Assembly (NCBI GenBank): GCA_003725585.1
Contig: RJMB01000016.1
Coordinates: forward strand, 1 to 64,000
Direction of reading: 5' to 3'
Source of the DNA: Halostreptopolyspora alba
GTDB lineage: Bacteria > Actinomycetota > Actinomycetes > Streptosporangiales > Streptosporangiaceae
Length of the DNA stretch: 64,000 bases
Made by a program: the position numbers and the translations under genes. Under the pieces are notes generated by a model that worked only from the letters and a program-made list of their open reading frames with translations, was not told the origin of the DNA and did not search any database. Each line of letters starts with the position of its first letter. Positions within the stretch are counted from its first letter, which is position 1. Positions 27,183 through 35,655 of this stretch are shown here, piece after piece.

Positions 27183-29033
27183 ATGCGTTTCTATCTCGCG
27201 CTGACCTCGGCCGCGCCCAACGCTCGGGCACCCATCCCGGAGCACGTCATCAACGCGGCGCGCCGGCTCGCCGAGACCGTCCTGCCGGTCCCCCGGGCAT
27301 CGTTGCGGCACGACGCGTGGATCGCCCCGAACGGCTGTGTGGCACTGCTCTCGTGGAGCAACGAGCCCACGCACCAGTGGCTACCGGAGCCGTTGAACGG
27401 TCTCGCGACAGCGAGCGGGTCCGGGGTGTTGGGCTACACCGGTTACCTCAACGACCCGACCGAGATCGACCGCATTTGTACCGCTCCGGAACTGGGCGCC
27501 ACTGTCGACCGCACCGGTGGCGCGTTCGGGGTGTTCCGCGCACTGGAGGACGGTTTCGACGCGGTTACCGCGATCACCCGCACCGATCCGGTCTTCTACT
27601 GCCAGCGCGCCGGGCTCCACGTCGCCGGCAACAGGGCGGTACTGACACACCTCGTGGCGCGCGCGGCCGAGGATGGACCGCGGGGCCGGTTCCCTCCCAC
27701 TCCCACCTACGACATCGGCCCCATGCAGGCGCTGGTGAGGCACGGGTTCCACACCTCCGACGACACCCCCTTCGAAGGGCTCTCCGCGCTGCCGGAGCTG
27801 AGCACGCTGCGCGTGCGTGACGGCCGTGCCATGATCCTACGGCGCGACCCGCCCGAGCCTCCCTCGAGCCCCCCGCCCCCGTTGCGGCGCGGCCGGGACA
27901 TCCGACGCGTCGCCGACGCGTTGCTGGCCTCCGTCGAACCGGTGCGCAAACACAACGAGGCCATCTCGCTGTCTCTGACGGGCGGCCGCGACAGCCGGCT
28001 GGTCGCGGCGCTACTGTACGCCGCGGGCATCGACTTCCAGGCGACGACACGCGGTTTCGAGGACCACCCCGACGTCGTCCTCGCCCGGGAGATCTGCTCC
28101 CGGTTGGGCGTTACCGAGCATCGCGTGAGCCCGCCCGAGCAGGAGGACGACGACTCGATCCTGGTGGAGCACCCGCTACCGCGCACCCTCCGGCTGGTGC
28201 GCATGACCGAGGGCATGAACTCCGCCTTCGAGAACGTCATCGCCCCCAAGTCCTTCGAGGTGGCGGCGCGGCTCTCGGGCTCCGGCGGCGAGGCGCTGCG
28301 CGGCGGCTGGCTCCTCGACCAGCGCGACCTGTCGACCGAGGCCCTCCGCGCCAAACTGCGCACGATCGCCCTCGCCCAGTCGTGGCTGATGACGCCCGAG
28401 GCCAACGCGGCCGCGGAACGCCTGCACGAGGAGCACCTCCGGATGTGCGAGCCCGACCTCCGTGTGGGGTTGGATCGGATGTTCCTCAAGTACCGGAGTG
28501 GGCGCTGGTTGCCCGCCTCGCGCCAGGCGACCCTGATCGGCTACTGCATGTACCACCCGTTCCTGGACCACCGGGTGCGCTGGGAGGCCATGAGCCTGTC
28601 GCCGGAGTGGCGCTGGTCCGAGGCGGTCGTGTACCGGCTGATCACCCACCTCGCCCCGCCGCTCAGCCGGATGCCGATCGCCGACCGCCCGTGGCGCTTC
28701 GACCACCGGCGCGTGTACAACCCGGTGCACCGGCTGGCCCGCCGCTCCCGGCCGAAGCTGCGCGCCCGCAGCAAGGCCGGCGGGTTCGACTGGCGACGCA
28801 CACTCGGTCCGGACTACGTCGCGCCGATGCGCGACCGCATCCTGCAGACACCGGAACTCTTCCAGCTCGTCGACCGGGGCCTCACCGAGCGGTTGCTGGC
28901 CGAGGATCCACCCTCGCGGCCCGGGCAGGTGTGGCACCTTTACACCCTGGCCGTGTTGCTCTCCAACGAGTGGCTGACCCCGGATTCGGGGGCGGACGAG
29001 GTCGAGGCCAGGATCCGCGTTCCCATCCGCTGA
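27183..29033 (+). CDS. asparagine-synthetase-like protein 2, tandem paralogue
   Basis: A 616-residue paralogue of the preceding gene, collinear over nearly its whole length (MRFYLALT start, YTGYLNDPTEIDR, GGAFGVFRALEDGFDAVTAI, TPFEGLSALPELSTLRVRDG). The PP-loop reads TGGRDSR at 266-272, so the first serine is threonine. Residue 2 is again Arg, so no glutaminase nucleophile. Divergence is spread over the protein, which suggests an old duplication with both copies kept. AGGAG lies 7 bases before the ATG. The next gene, an interrupted GT-B-like enzyme, starts 143 bp downstream on the same strand and probably belongs to the same unit. Substrate unknown. Confidence 0.85.
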   Translation: MRFYLALTSAAPNARAPIPEHVINAARRLAETVLPVPRASLRHDAWIAPNGCVALLSWSNEPTHQWLPEPLNGLATASGSGVLGYTGYLNDPTEIDRICTAPELGATVDRTGGAFGVFRALEDGFDAVTAITRTDPVFYCQRAGLHVAGNRAVLTHLVARAAEDGPRGRFPPTPTYDIGPMQALVRHGFHTSDDTPFEGLSALPELSTLRVRDGRAMILRRDPPEPPSSPPPPLRRGRDIRRVADALLASVEPVRKHNEAISLSLTGGRDSRLVAALLYAAGIDFQATTRGFEDHPDVVLAREICSRLGVTEHRVSPPEQEDDDSILVEHPLPRTLRLVRMTEGMNSAFENVIAPKSFEVAARLSGSGGEALRGGWLLDQRDLSTEALRAKLRTIALAQSWLMTPEANAAAERLHEEHLRMCEPDLRVGLDRMFLKYRSGRWLPASRQATLIGYCMYHPFLDHRVRWEAMSLSPEWRWSEAVVYRLITHLAPPLSRMPIADRPWRFDHRRVYNPVHRLARRSRPKLRARSKAGGFDWRRTLGPDYVAPMRDRILQTPELFQLVDRGLTERLLAEDPPSRPGQVWHLYTLAVLLSNEWLTPDSGADEVEARIRVPIR

Positions 29034-29176
29034 GCGCCACCGCGCGGGGGCTCACCGCGACGCGGGGGCCGTTTCCCGCCGCCCACCGCGGGCACCGACC
29101 AATCGCCGGCCACCCCGCGCCCTCCCACGCCCGTTGGATAGCCTGGACGGTCGTCACGAACGGGGAGGCCGGGCAG

Positions 29177-29680
<504 letters not shown>

Positions 29681-29693
29681 CGAGTCGAACGCG

Positions 29694-30983
29694 GTGTTCG
29701 GGCTTTCGGAACGGACACTGCTGCGCGATGGGCGGCTCATCCCCTCGGCGCTGGTCCTCTCCCACCCGGAGCAACGCGAGCGCCTGCGGCGCAACCTCGA
29801 AACCGCGCTCGACTCGACCGTCGTCGCCGGAGACCCCACCTTCGACCGAATCCTCGACGGCCGTGCGTGGCGCGGGGAGTACCGGCACGCGCTGGACGTG
29901 GGCGGCCGCGCACTCGTCCTGGTGACCTCCACATGGGGGCCCGGCTCTCTCCTCGGCGGACGCCCCGAACTGCTGCCCGCCCTGCTGCGCGAGCTTCCGG
30001 TGGACGAGTACCGTGTCGCCTTCGCCGCCCACCCCAACACCTGGCACACGCACGGGATGTGGCAGGTGCGCACCTGGCTCGCCGAGTGCGAGCGCGCGGG
30101 GCTGGCCGTGCTGCCGCCCCGCGCCGGCTGGCAGGCCGCGCTGGTGGCCGCCGACCACGTCATCGGGGACCACGGGTCCGTCACGTTCTACGGCGCGGCA
30201 CTGGGCACGCACACGATGCTCGCCACCTTCCCGCACGAGGAGCTGGATCCGGCGTCCCCGGTCGCCGAGTTCGGGCGCAACGCACGGACCCTGGTCCACG
30301 GCCGGCCGCTGGCCGACCAGCTCGCAGAGGACGCCGCCCACCACACCCCCGCGCGATTCACCGCTGCGACGGACCGGCTGACCTCGATGCCGGGCGCGTC
30401 CGGCCCGACGCTACGCACGCTGTGCTACGACCTGATGGGGCTCGCCGAACCCGCGACGCGGGTGCGCACCACGCCACCCGAACCGCCCGAGCCGCAGCCA
30501 CTCACCTGGCCGGCGCGGGCGCCGGTGGGTCCGCTTCTGGTGACAGCGAACGGCGACGCCTCCGAGGTCCGGGTGACCCGGTACCCCGCCGAGCTGGCCA
30601 TCGACTCAGATCTGCCTCTCGACCGGCCGCACCTGGTGGTCGACGCCGCCGAACCGGACTCGACATGGCACGGCCGCGCCGACGTCCTGGTGCGCCGTCA
30701 CGCGGGCGGCGCCGCGTCCCACACTTGGATCGCCGAGACCCTGCGGACCCACCCGGCCTGCCGGATCGCCGCCGTTCCGACGGAGGGCGCCTGCCTGGTC
30801 GGGACGAGGAACGGCTCGGTGTTCGAGCTGACCCGCGAGGGCGAGGCCGGCATCCCACCCGACGCGCTGGTCTCGGCGTTCTGGCGCGCGCACGCCCAAC
30901 GGGATCTCGGTTCCGGGGAGAGCGTCAAGGTCACGCTCGGCACCCGGCGGGCGGTGCTGCGGATCACCAGAGTCCTCGAGTGA
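29694..30983 (+). CDS. C-terminal half of the GT-B/glycerophosphotransferase-like protein (no own start)
   Basis: The frame is open from within the array and through NSPSIPTDDFSGG, then DESNAVFGLSERTLLRDG; the GTG at 29694 is internal with no ribosome binding site, so this is not an independent gene. Contents: LVLVTSTWGPGSLLGG and FAAHPNTWHTHGMWQV, then VAADHVIGDHGSVTFYGAALG and LATFPHEELDP. The AADHVIGDHGSVTFYGA block resembles the ISDYSSVFFDF-type nucleotide-binding region of CDP-glycerol glycerophosphotransferases. Residues after about 270 form a separate C-terminal domain. Conserved-looking sequence and high third-position GC up to the stop argue against long-standing decay. It lies convergent with the STAND gene, with stops 9 bases apart. 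Confidence 0.7.
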   Translation: MFGLSERTLLRDGRLIPSALVLSHPEQRERLRRNLETALDSTVVAGDPTFDRILDGRAWRGEYRHALDVGGRALVLVTSTWGPGSLLGGRPELLPALLRELPVDEYRVAFAAHPNTWHTHGMWQVRTWLAECERAGLAVLPPRAGWQAALVAADHVIGDHGSVTFYGAALGTHTMLATFPHEELDPASPVAEFGRNARTLVHGRPLADQLAEDAAHHTPARFTAATDRLTSMPGASGPTLRTLCYDLMGLAEPATRVRTTPPEPPEPQPLTWPARAPVGPLLVTANGDASEVRVTRYPAELAIDSDLPLDRPHLVVDAAEPDSTWHGRADVLVRRHAGGAASHTWIAETLRTHPACRIAAVPTEGACLVGTRNGSVFELTREGEAGIPPDALVSAFWRAHAQRDLGSGESVKVTLGTRRAVLRITRVLE

Positions 30984-30992
30984 CCCGAAGCC

Positions 30993-33179
30993 TCAGCGCC
31001 GCAGCCGCGCGGCGACGCGGGACGCGCGAGGACTGTCCAGCAGGGTGTAGAGGGTGTAGGAATCCTGCAGGTCGCGCGCGGCGCCGTCGCGGTCCCCGCT
31101 GGAGTCGCGGACGTCGGCCCGCAGCGCCAGCACGTCGGCGACCTGCTCGTCGGCGGCGATCTCACTGAAGAGGTCGAGCGCGGCCGAGAGGTGGGCCAGC
31201 GCACCGGCGCCGTCGCCCAGCAGTGTCAGCGCCTCGCCAAGCGATGTGCGGATTCGCGCCTCGTTGTAGCGGTCCCGCTTCGGAAGCTGGTTCACCTCGG
31301 TGTACACGGTCTCCAGGGTGCGCAGCGCCTCCTCCGGACACCGTGCCGCCAGCTGGCACCGCGCGACCTGGTGGCGCTCGACGACCACGGCACGCGGGTC
31401 GCCGCTTTCGGTCGCGAGCTCCAGCGCCTCTGTGTAGTGCGCCGTGGCCTCGGTGATCCGGCCGCGCTCGAAGTGGACGCGGCCGAGGGCCTCCAACGCG
31501 GTAACCGTCGCCAGCGTGTGCCCGGAGCGGCGCGCGGCCACCAGCCCGGCCTCGGCGTCGGCACGGGCGTCGTCGAAGCGTTCCTGCTTCAGGTAGGGGC
31601 GCGCCCGCTGGACACGCATCCGGGACAGCATCGCCAGCCCCTCCTCGCCGAGGTGTCGGGCCGACTCCACGGCGAGGTCGTGCGTCTCGATGAGGTCGAC
31701 GTAGTAGGACCGCTTGAAGTACAGCGCCCACAGCACCTCGCACAGCTGGCACACCGTCGCGTGCAGCCCGTTCTCGTAGGCCAGGTGCACGACCCGGTTC
31801 AGCGGTCGGCGCTCCCGTTCCAGCCAGGCCAGGGCGGCGTGATGATCGGTGAACGACCGAGACGGCTCGCCCACGGAGCCGCCGACCAGCCAGCGGTCCG
31901 GAAGGAGTAGCGCGTGCGCGGCACGCGCCCAGCGCAGGTAGTGCCCGCAGATCAGCTCGACGAAGGCCACGCGCTCCGCGCCGGAGTCCTCAGCGCGCGA
32001 CCGCTCGCGCAGCCGGTCGCGCACCGCGCTGGGGAACGCGTAGCGCGGCCCGGCGTCGCCGGGGAACTCGCCCAGCAGCTGCCAACGGCACCAGCCACGG
32101 ATCAACTCCGTGGCCTCGGCTTCGGGGATCTCGGCCAGGGAGGTGACGAGATCCCCGGCGAACAGCGTCTCCGGGTGCCAGACCAGGCACCGCAGCAGGC
32201 GCCGCTCGTGCTCGGCCAGCTCGTTATAGGGGGCGAGGGTGTCCGGTTCCGGCTCCTCGAAAGGCGTGGTCATCTTCCCGGGAAGGGAGCCCCGCGGGGA
32301 GGGGGCCACCTCCAACCCCGGCCTCGTCGGGGCCGCGGGTTCGTCCGGTACGTCGGCGTAGCGCGCCGCGAGCTGGCAGATGACGTCGGGGCGCCCACCG
32401 GTGTGAGCGGTCGCGGCGCGCAGCCACGTCGGGGCGGAGTCGGGGGCGTACTCCTGGGCCGAGCGCAGCGAGAACAGCAGGACGGCGTCCTCGTCGGCCA
32501 GCGGGCCGAGTTTGAGACGGCACAGCGGCGCGAGGCCACCGGACGGTACGGATTCCCGGTCGAGGTCGTCGAGTTCGTGCTGGCTGGTGACGACAACGAC
32601 GCTGCCGGGCGCCACGGGAAGCAGGGTCTCGACGACACCGGGGGTCGCGACGTCGTCGAGGAGCAGCGCGATCGGTCCGAACGCGTGTGTCCGCGCGCGG
32701 TACAGGGCGTGGCGGTCGCTCCGCTCGAGCGGGATGTCGCCGGGCCGGACCCCGATCTCGCAGAGCACGTCGGCGACGGCCCCGTCGAGCGTCTGCTCGC
32801 CGAACCGGACCATGAGCGGGTCGGCCGCGAAACGGCCGGGGTGGCGCGAGCACAGGTCATGCAAAAGCGACACCGCCAGCGCGGTCTTGCCGATCCCGCT
32901 GGGCCCGCACACGTTGACCACGACGACGCGTTCGCGCCCCTCCCGCACGGCCGCGCCGAAGGCGGCCGCGGCGTCGTCCCTGCTGACGATCCAGGAGGGG
33001 GAGTCCAGGCGCATGCGGTCGCGGCCACCGTGGTGGTGTTGGACGTGGACGGTCTGCCGGATGATCGCGTTGGTGACGCTCTCCGCCTGCACGCTGACGC
33101 CAGAGACACCACCGGCGACGGTGTTGGCGACGTGGGAGATCTGGGGGGTGTCGTCGTCCGGCCGCGTCATGTCGAGCAT
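30993..33179 (-). CDS. STAND-type ATPase with TPR repeats and amyloid-like N-terminal motif
   Basis: A 728-residue signal-transduction ATPase. Layout: a short N-terminal motif ANTVAGGVSGVSVQAESV (about 18-35), P-loop GPSGIGKT (92-99), a Walker B LLLDD followed by TSQHELDDLDRE, a winged-helix-like region (residues ~330-400), then TPR-like helical repeats (AVESARHLGEEGLAMLSRMR, TALEALGRVHFERGRITEAT). The N-terminal Gly/Val-rich N-x4-G-G-x-x-G-x-x-V-Q-A pattern resembles bacterial amyloid signalling motifs that pair NLR-like sensors with an effector. No matching motif was seen in neighbours. The ATG at 33179 has AAGG just upstream; GTG at 33206 and ATG at 33170 are alternatives. The likely role is sensing by TPRs with ATP-driven oligomerisation. 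Confidence 0.85.
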   Translation of the reverse strand: MLDMTRPDDDTPQISHVANTVAGGVSGVSVQAESVTNAIIRQTVHVQHHHGGRDRMRLDSPSWIVSRDDAAAAFGAAVREGRERVVVVNVCGPSGIGKTALAVSLLHDLCSRHPGRFAADPLMVRFGEQTLDGAVADVLCEIGVRPGDIPLERSDRHALYRARTHAFGPIALLLDDVATPGVVETLLPVAPGSVVVVTSQHELDDLDRESVPSGGLAPLCRLKLGPLADEDAVLLFSLRSAQEYAPDSAPTWLRAATAHTGGRPDVICQLAARYADVPDEPAAPTRPGLEVAPSPRGSLPGKMTTPFEEPEPDTLAPYNELAEHERRLLRCLVWHPETLFAGDLVTSLAEIPEAEATELIRGWCRWQLLGEFPGDAGPRYAFPSAVRDRLRERSRAEDSGAERVAFVELICGHYLRWARAAHALLLPDRWLVGGSVGEPSRSFTDHHAALAWLERERRPLNRVVHLAYENGLHATVCQLCEVLWALYFKRSYYVDLIETHDLAVESARHLGEEGLAMLSRMRVQRARPYLKQERFDDARADAEAGLVAARRSGHTLATVTALEALGRVHFERGRITEATAHYTEALELATESGDPRAVVVERHQVARCQLAARCPEEALRTLETVYTEVNQLPKRDRYNEARIRTSLGEALTLLGDGAGALAHLSAALDLFSEIAADEQVADVLALRADVRDSSGDRDGAARDLQDSYTLYTLLDSPRASRVAARLRR

Positions 33180-33350
33180 CGCCGCCTTGCGGTACGGGGG
33201 GCTCACGTTGCGCGCACGACCCTACCGACTCGCCGCTCCTCCCGGCGGCCGGTGTCCCCATCCGGCCGGACTCCGAGAGCGGACGGTGGGGACGTGCCGG
33301 TCGCCCCACGGAGTTACTCCGTCGGGCGGCCGGCACGCGGATGGGGCCCG

Positions 33351-34286
33351 CTACGGTAGGGGCCGCCGCTTCCGCGGGAGCCGAACGCCGTCCTCCTCCT
33401 GGATGACCTCGCGGGCGACGTCGGGATAGTCGGAGATAACGCCGTCGGCGCCCTTGTCGATCACCGAGCGGAGGCTCTCGGCGTCGTTCATGGTGTAGGG
33501 GAACACCTCCATGTCCGCCTCGTGCACGGCGTCGACATAGTCGGCGTCCAGGTTGGTGTGGTTGGGGTTGATCTGGTCGGCCCACGTGGCGTAATCGGCG
33601 ATCTCGTCCTCGGGGACCTCACCGAGCAGCCCGTGGGTGACCCGGGGGAGCTCGTCGTGGGACCGCTCGGTGGACTCCCAGTCGAAGCTCTGGATGACGA
33701 GGCGGTGCGCCTCGTCGCCACCGGGCGCGAGCCACCGGGGGTTGTCGCGGAGCGTCTCGGCGATGTCGGACTCGATTCCGGGATAGAGCGAAGGGGACTT
33801 GATCTCCAGGAGGAGGTTGAGCCCGCGCTCCTCCATCCGGTCCAGTACCTCCTCCAGGGTGGGGACCTGCTCACCGGCGTAGGCACCGCCGAACCACGAG
33901 CCCGCGTCGAGCTCCTTCAGCTCCTCCAGGGTGAAGTCCGCGACGTCGTAGGAGCTGCGGTCGGGGTAGATCTGCTCGACGTCGGTGGTGCGTTCCAGCG
34001 TCGTGTCGTGGATGATGACGAGTTCGCCGTCACTGCTTCGCTGCACATCGACCTCGGCGGCCGTCGCGTCGTGCTCGCTCGCCTCGTCGATCGCCGCCAG
34101 TGTGTTCTCGGGCGCGTGGCCCGACGCCCCCCTGTGGGCGACATCGGTTACGACGCGCGCCCGCGGGGCGCCGTTCGGCGCCGTGTCGGCTGTGGACTCG
34201 GTAACGGGGACAGCTACGGCGGCGCCGCCGCCTCCCACCACGGCAACAGTCGCGGTGGCAGCGACGACGCCCAGCCGCTGGAACAT
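33351..34286 (-). CDS. secreted glycerophosphodiester phosphodiesterase
   Basis: A 311-residue exported enzyme that hydrolyses glycerophosphodiesters to an alcohol and glycerol-3-phosphate. A signal peptide (VVAATATVAVVGGGGAAVAVPV) is followed by GDPD motifs HRGASGHAPENT (H51, R52, E60), AEVDVQ (E78, D80), IIHDTTLERTT (H93), LLEIKSP and the closing GVISDYPD. Length matches GlpQ-type TIM barrels with an extra basic tail (LPRKRRPLP). The ATG at 34286 follows an AGGGG. It may recycle phospholipid head groups or trim teichoic-acid-like glycerol phosphates; proximity to the interrupted glycerophosphotransferase-like gene is suggestive only. Confidence 0.92.
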   Translation of the reverse strand: MFQRLGVVAATATVAVVGGGGAAVAVPVTESTADTAPNGAPRARVVTDVAHRGASGHAPENTLAAIDEASEHDATAAEVDVQRSSDGELVIIHDTTLERTTDVEQIYPDRSSYDVADFTLEELKELDAGSWFGGAYAGEQVPTLEEVLDRMEERGLNLLLEIKSPSLYPGIESDIAETLRDNPRWLAPGGDEAHRLVIQSFDWESTERSHDELPRVTHGLLGEVPEDEIADYATWADQINPNHTNLDADYVDAVHEADMEVFPYTMNDAESLRSVIDKGADGVISDYPDVAREVIQEEDGVRLPRKRRPLP

Positions 34287-34485
34287 GAGATTCCCCCTTC
34301 AGGGGCGGATTCACTGTCGGCTCAAGACTGGTTCCGCAGAGTTGCCACATCGTGTCGGCGAGCCGATCCGAGGGTGCAGCTCCCGGGAACTCCCTCATAC
34401 GGGGGTCAGACCTACCGGTGAACGCGGGCCGATTCGCGACACGCTCCGACACATTGTGCTTATTTGGTCACCGTGTGTGCGAATT

Positions 34486-34515
34486 TTGATAGCACTGGTC
34501 ATCGCAGAGTGTATA
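34486..34515 (+). promoter_or_regulatory. sigma70-type promoter for the secreted protein at 34557
   Basis: TTGATA (34486-34491) and TGTATA (34510-34515) are separated by 18 bases in the most AT-rich stretch of the area, 41 bases before the ATG. GGGAGG follows at 34542-34547 as ribosome binding site. Sequence match only. Confidence 0.5.
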
Positions 34516-34556
34516 TCTCCTATCACAAAGGGTAACTAAACCTGGGAGGTTCGAGC

Positions 34557-35573
34557 ATGCGCAAGCCGAGCACACGGTGGGTCGCACTCACCGGTGCCAC
34601 AACGATCGCCGTGGCCGGCCTGGTCATCGCCTCCGGGACCGCGACCGCCGCCGACGGACCACGTCCGTGGCCCGTCGTGCAGCACGACGCGTCCTCCTAC
34701 ACCCTGGACGGCTTCGTCATCAACTACCTTCCTTCGGGACTGGAGCGGAACGGACTCACCGCCAAGTCCGCCACGAACAGCGACGGCGGCCGAACCTCGG
34801 AGATCACCTGGCACTCCGGACCCGACGAGGTCCACGGCAAGATCACGGTCATTCGGGACGAGAGCATCACGACACTCGACGAGCTGCGCGAGACCCAGTA
34901 CGGCCACCTCAACGACGAGCAGCTCGCGGAGGTGGACAACAAGGGCCGCGACACCTATCTCGCCGAGGGCACCGGGGACATGTTCTGGGTCGAGGATCCG
35001 GGCCTGGCCGTCACGACCTACCTGGCGCCCGACACGTGGGACGCGGACGAGCTCGCCCGGATGGCGGCCGGCGTCGAGCGGGCAACGACGCAGGACCACG
35101 AGCGGTCCGGGACCGCCCACGGTCCCGACGCGAAACCCTCCCCCGTACCGGATGACCAGGTGTCCATGCCACCCCAGGACACCACCGAGAACGAGGCGGC
35201 CGGCACTCGGGGTGATTGGGGAGATGCCGGGGATCCCCCGGACTCCGTCGAGAACGTCTCCGTCGACGAAATCCGCGCGTGCCTCAACGAGCAGGTAGCC
35301 GACGCGGCCCGCCAGGGCACCGAGGAGGGAGAGCCGACCCCGGACGAGGGCTCGCTCGGCCAGCGGTGGCGCGCCGCCGACCGGGCGGCCCGGGAGGCCG
35401 CGATCGAGGAGTGCGCGCAACGGTTCGACATCGACGCGACGATGGTCGACGAGGCCATCGTGACCCTCGCCGAGAGCATGGAGCGGACGGAGTCCACGGA
35501 CGAGGCGGAGGAGCCGGCCACCGTCCGGGACGCCCTGGCATGGACCATCCCGGCCGTCCCGCTGAACAGCTGA
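34557..35573 (+). CDS. secreted hypothetical protein
   Basis: A 338-residue exported protein of unknown family. The signal peptide (MRKPSTRWVALTGATTIAVA then SGTATA-ADG) is followed by a beta-rich N-domain (about 35-175) with YTLDGFVINYLPSGLERNG and EITWHSGPDEVHGKITVI. A Pro/Asp/Glu-rich linker (about 178-230) follows, then a C-terminal helical domain with two Cys (EIRACLNEQVADA, AAIEECAQRFDIDATMVDEA). Strongly acidic overall. GGGAGG precedes the ATG and a good promoter lies upstream. It is divergent from the glycerophosphodiesterase. No lipobox, so it is probably released. Confidence 0.8.
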   Translation: MRKPSTRWVALTGATTIAVAGLVIASGTATAADGPRPWPVVQHDASSYTLDGFVINYLPSGLERNGLTAKSATNSDGGRTSEITWHSGPDEVHGKITVIRDESITTLDELRETQYGHLNDEQLAEVDNKGRDTYLAEGTGDMFWVEDPGLAVTTYLAPDTWDADELARMAAGVERATTQDHERSGTAHGPDAKPSPVPDDQVSMPPQDTTENEAAGTRGDWGDAGDPPDSVENVSVDEIRACLNEQVADAARQGTEEGEPTPDEGSLGQRWRAADRAAREAAIEECAQRFDIDATMVDEAIVTLAESMERTESTDEAEEPATVRDALAWTIPAVPLNS

Positions 35574-35655
35574 GCGACTCACGCGCCACAAGTGGGGTCC
35601 GCGCGGGGACTCATCGGACCGACCGGCCCGCCGGGCACGTCCCCGCGCTCCTCCA

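Noticed and set aside
25162..29033. Lasso-peptide gene cluster
   Set aside because: Asn-synthetase-like enzymes are present, but no precursor peptide, B1/B2 protease or ABC transporter is visible.
29694..29696. GTG at 29694 as true start of a separate gene
   Set aside because: No ribosome binding site, and the reading frame is open and protein-like upstream into the array, so the GTG is internal to a longer frame.
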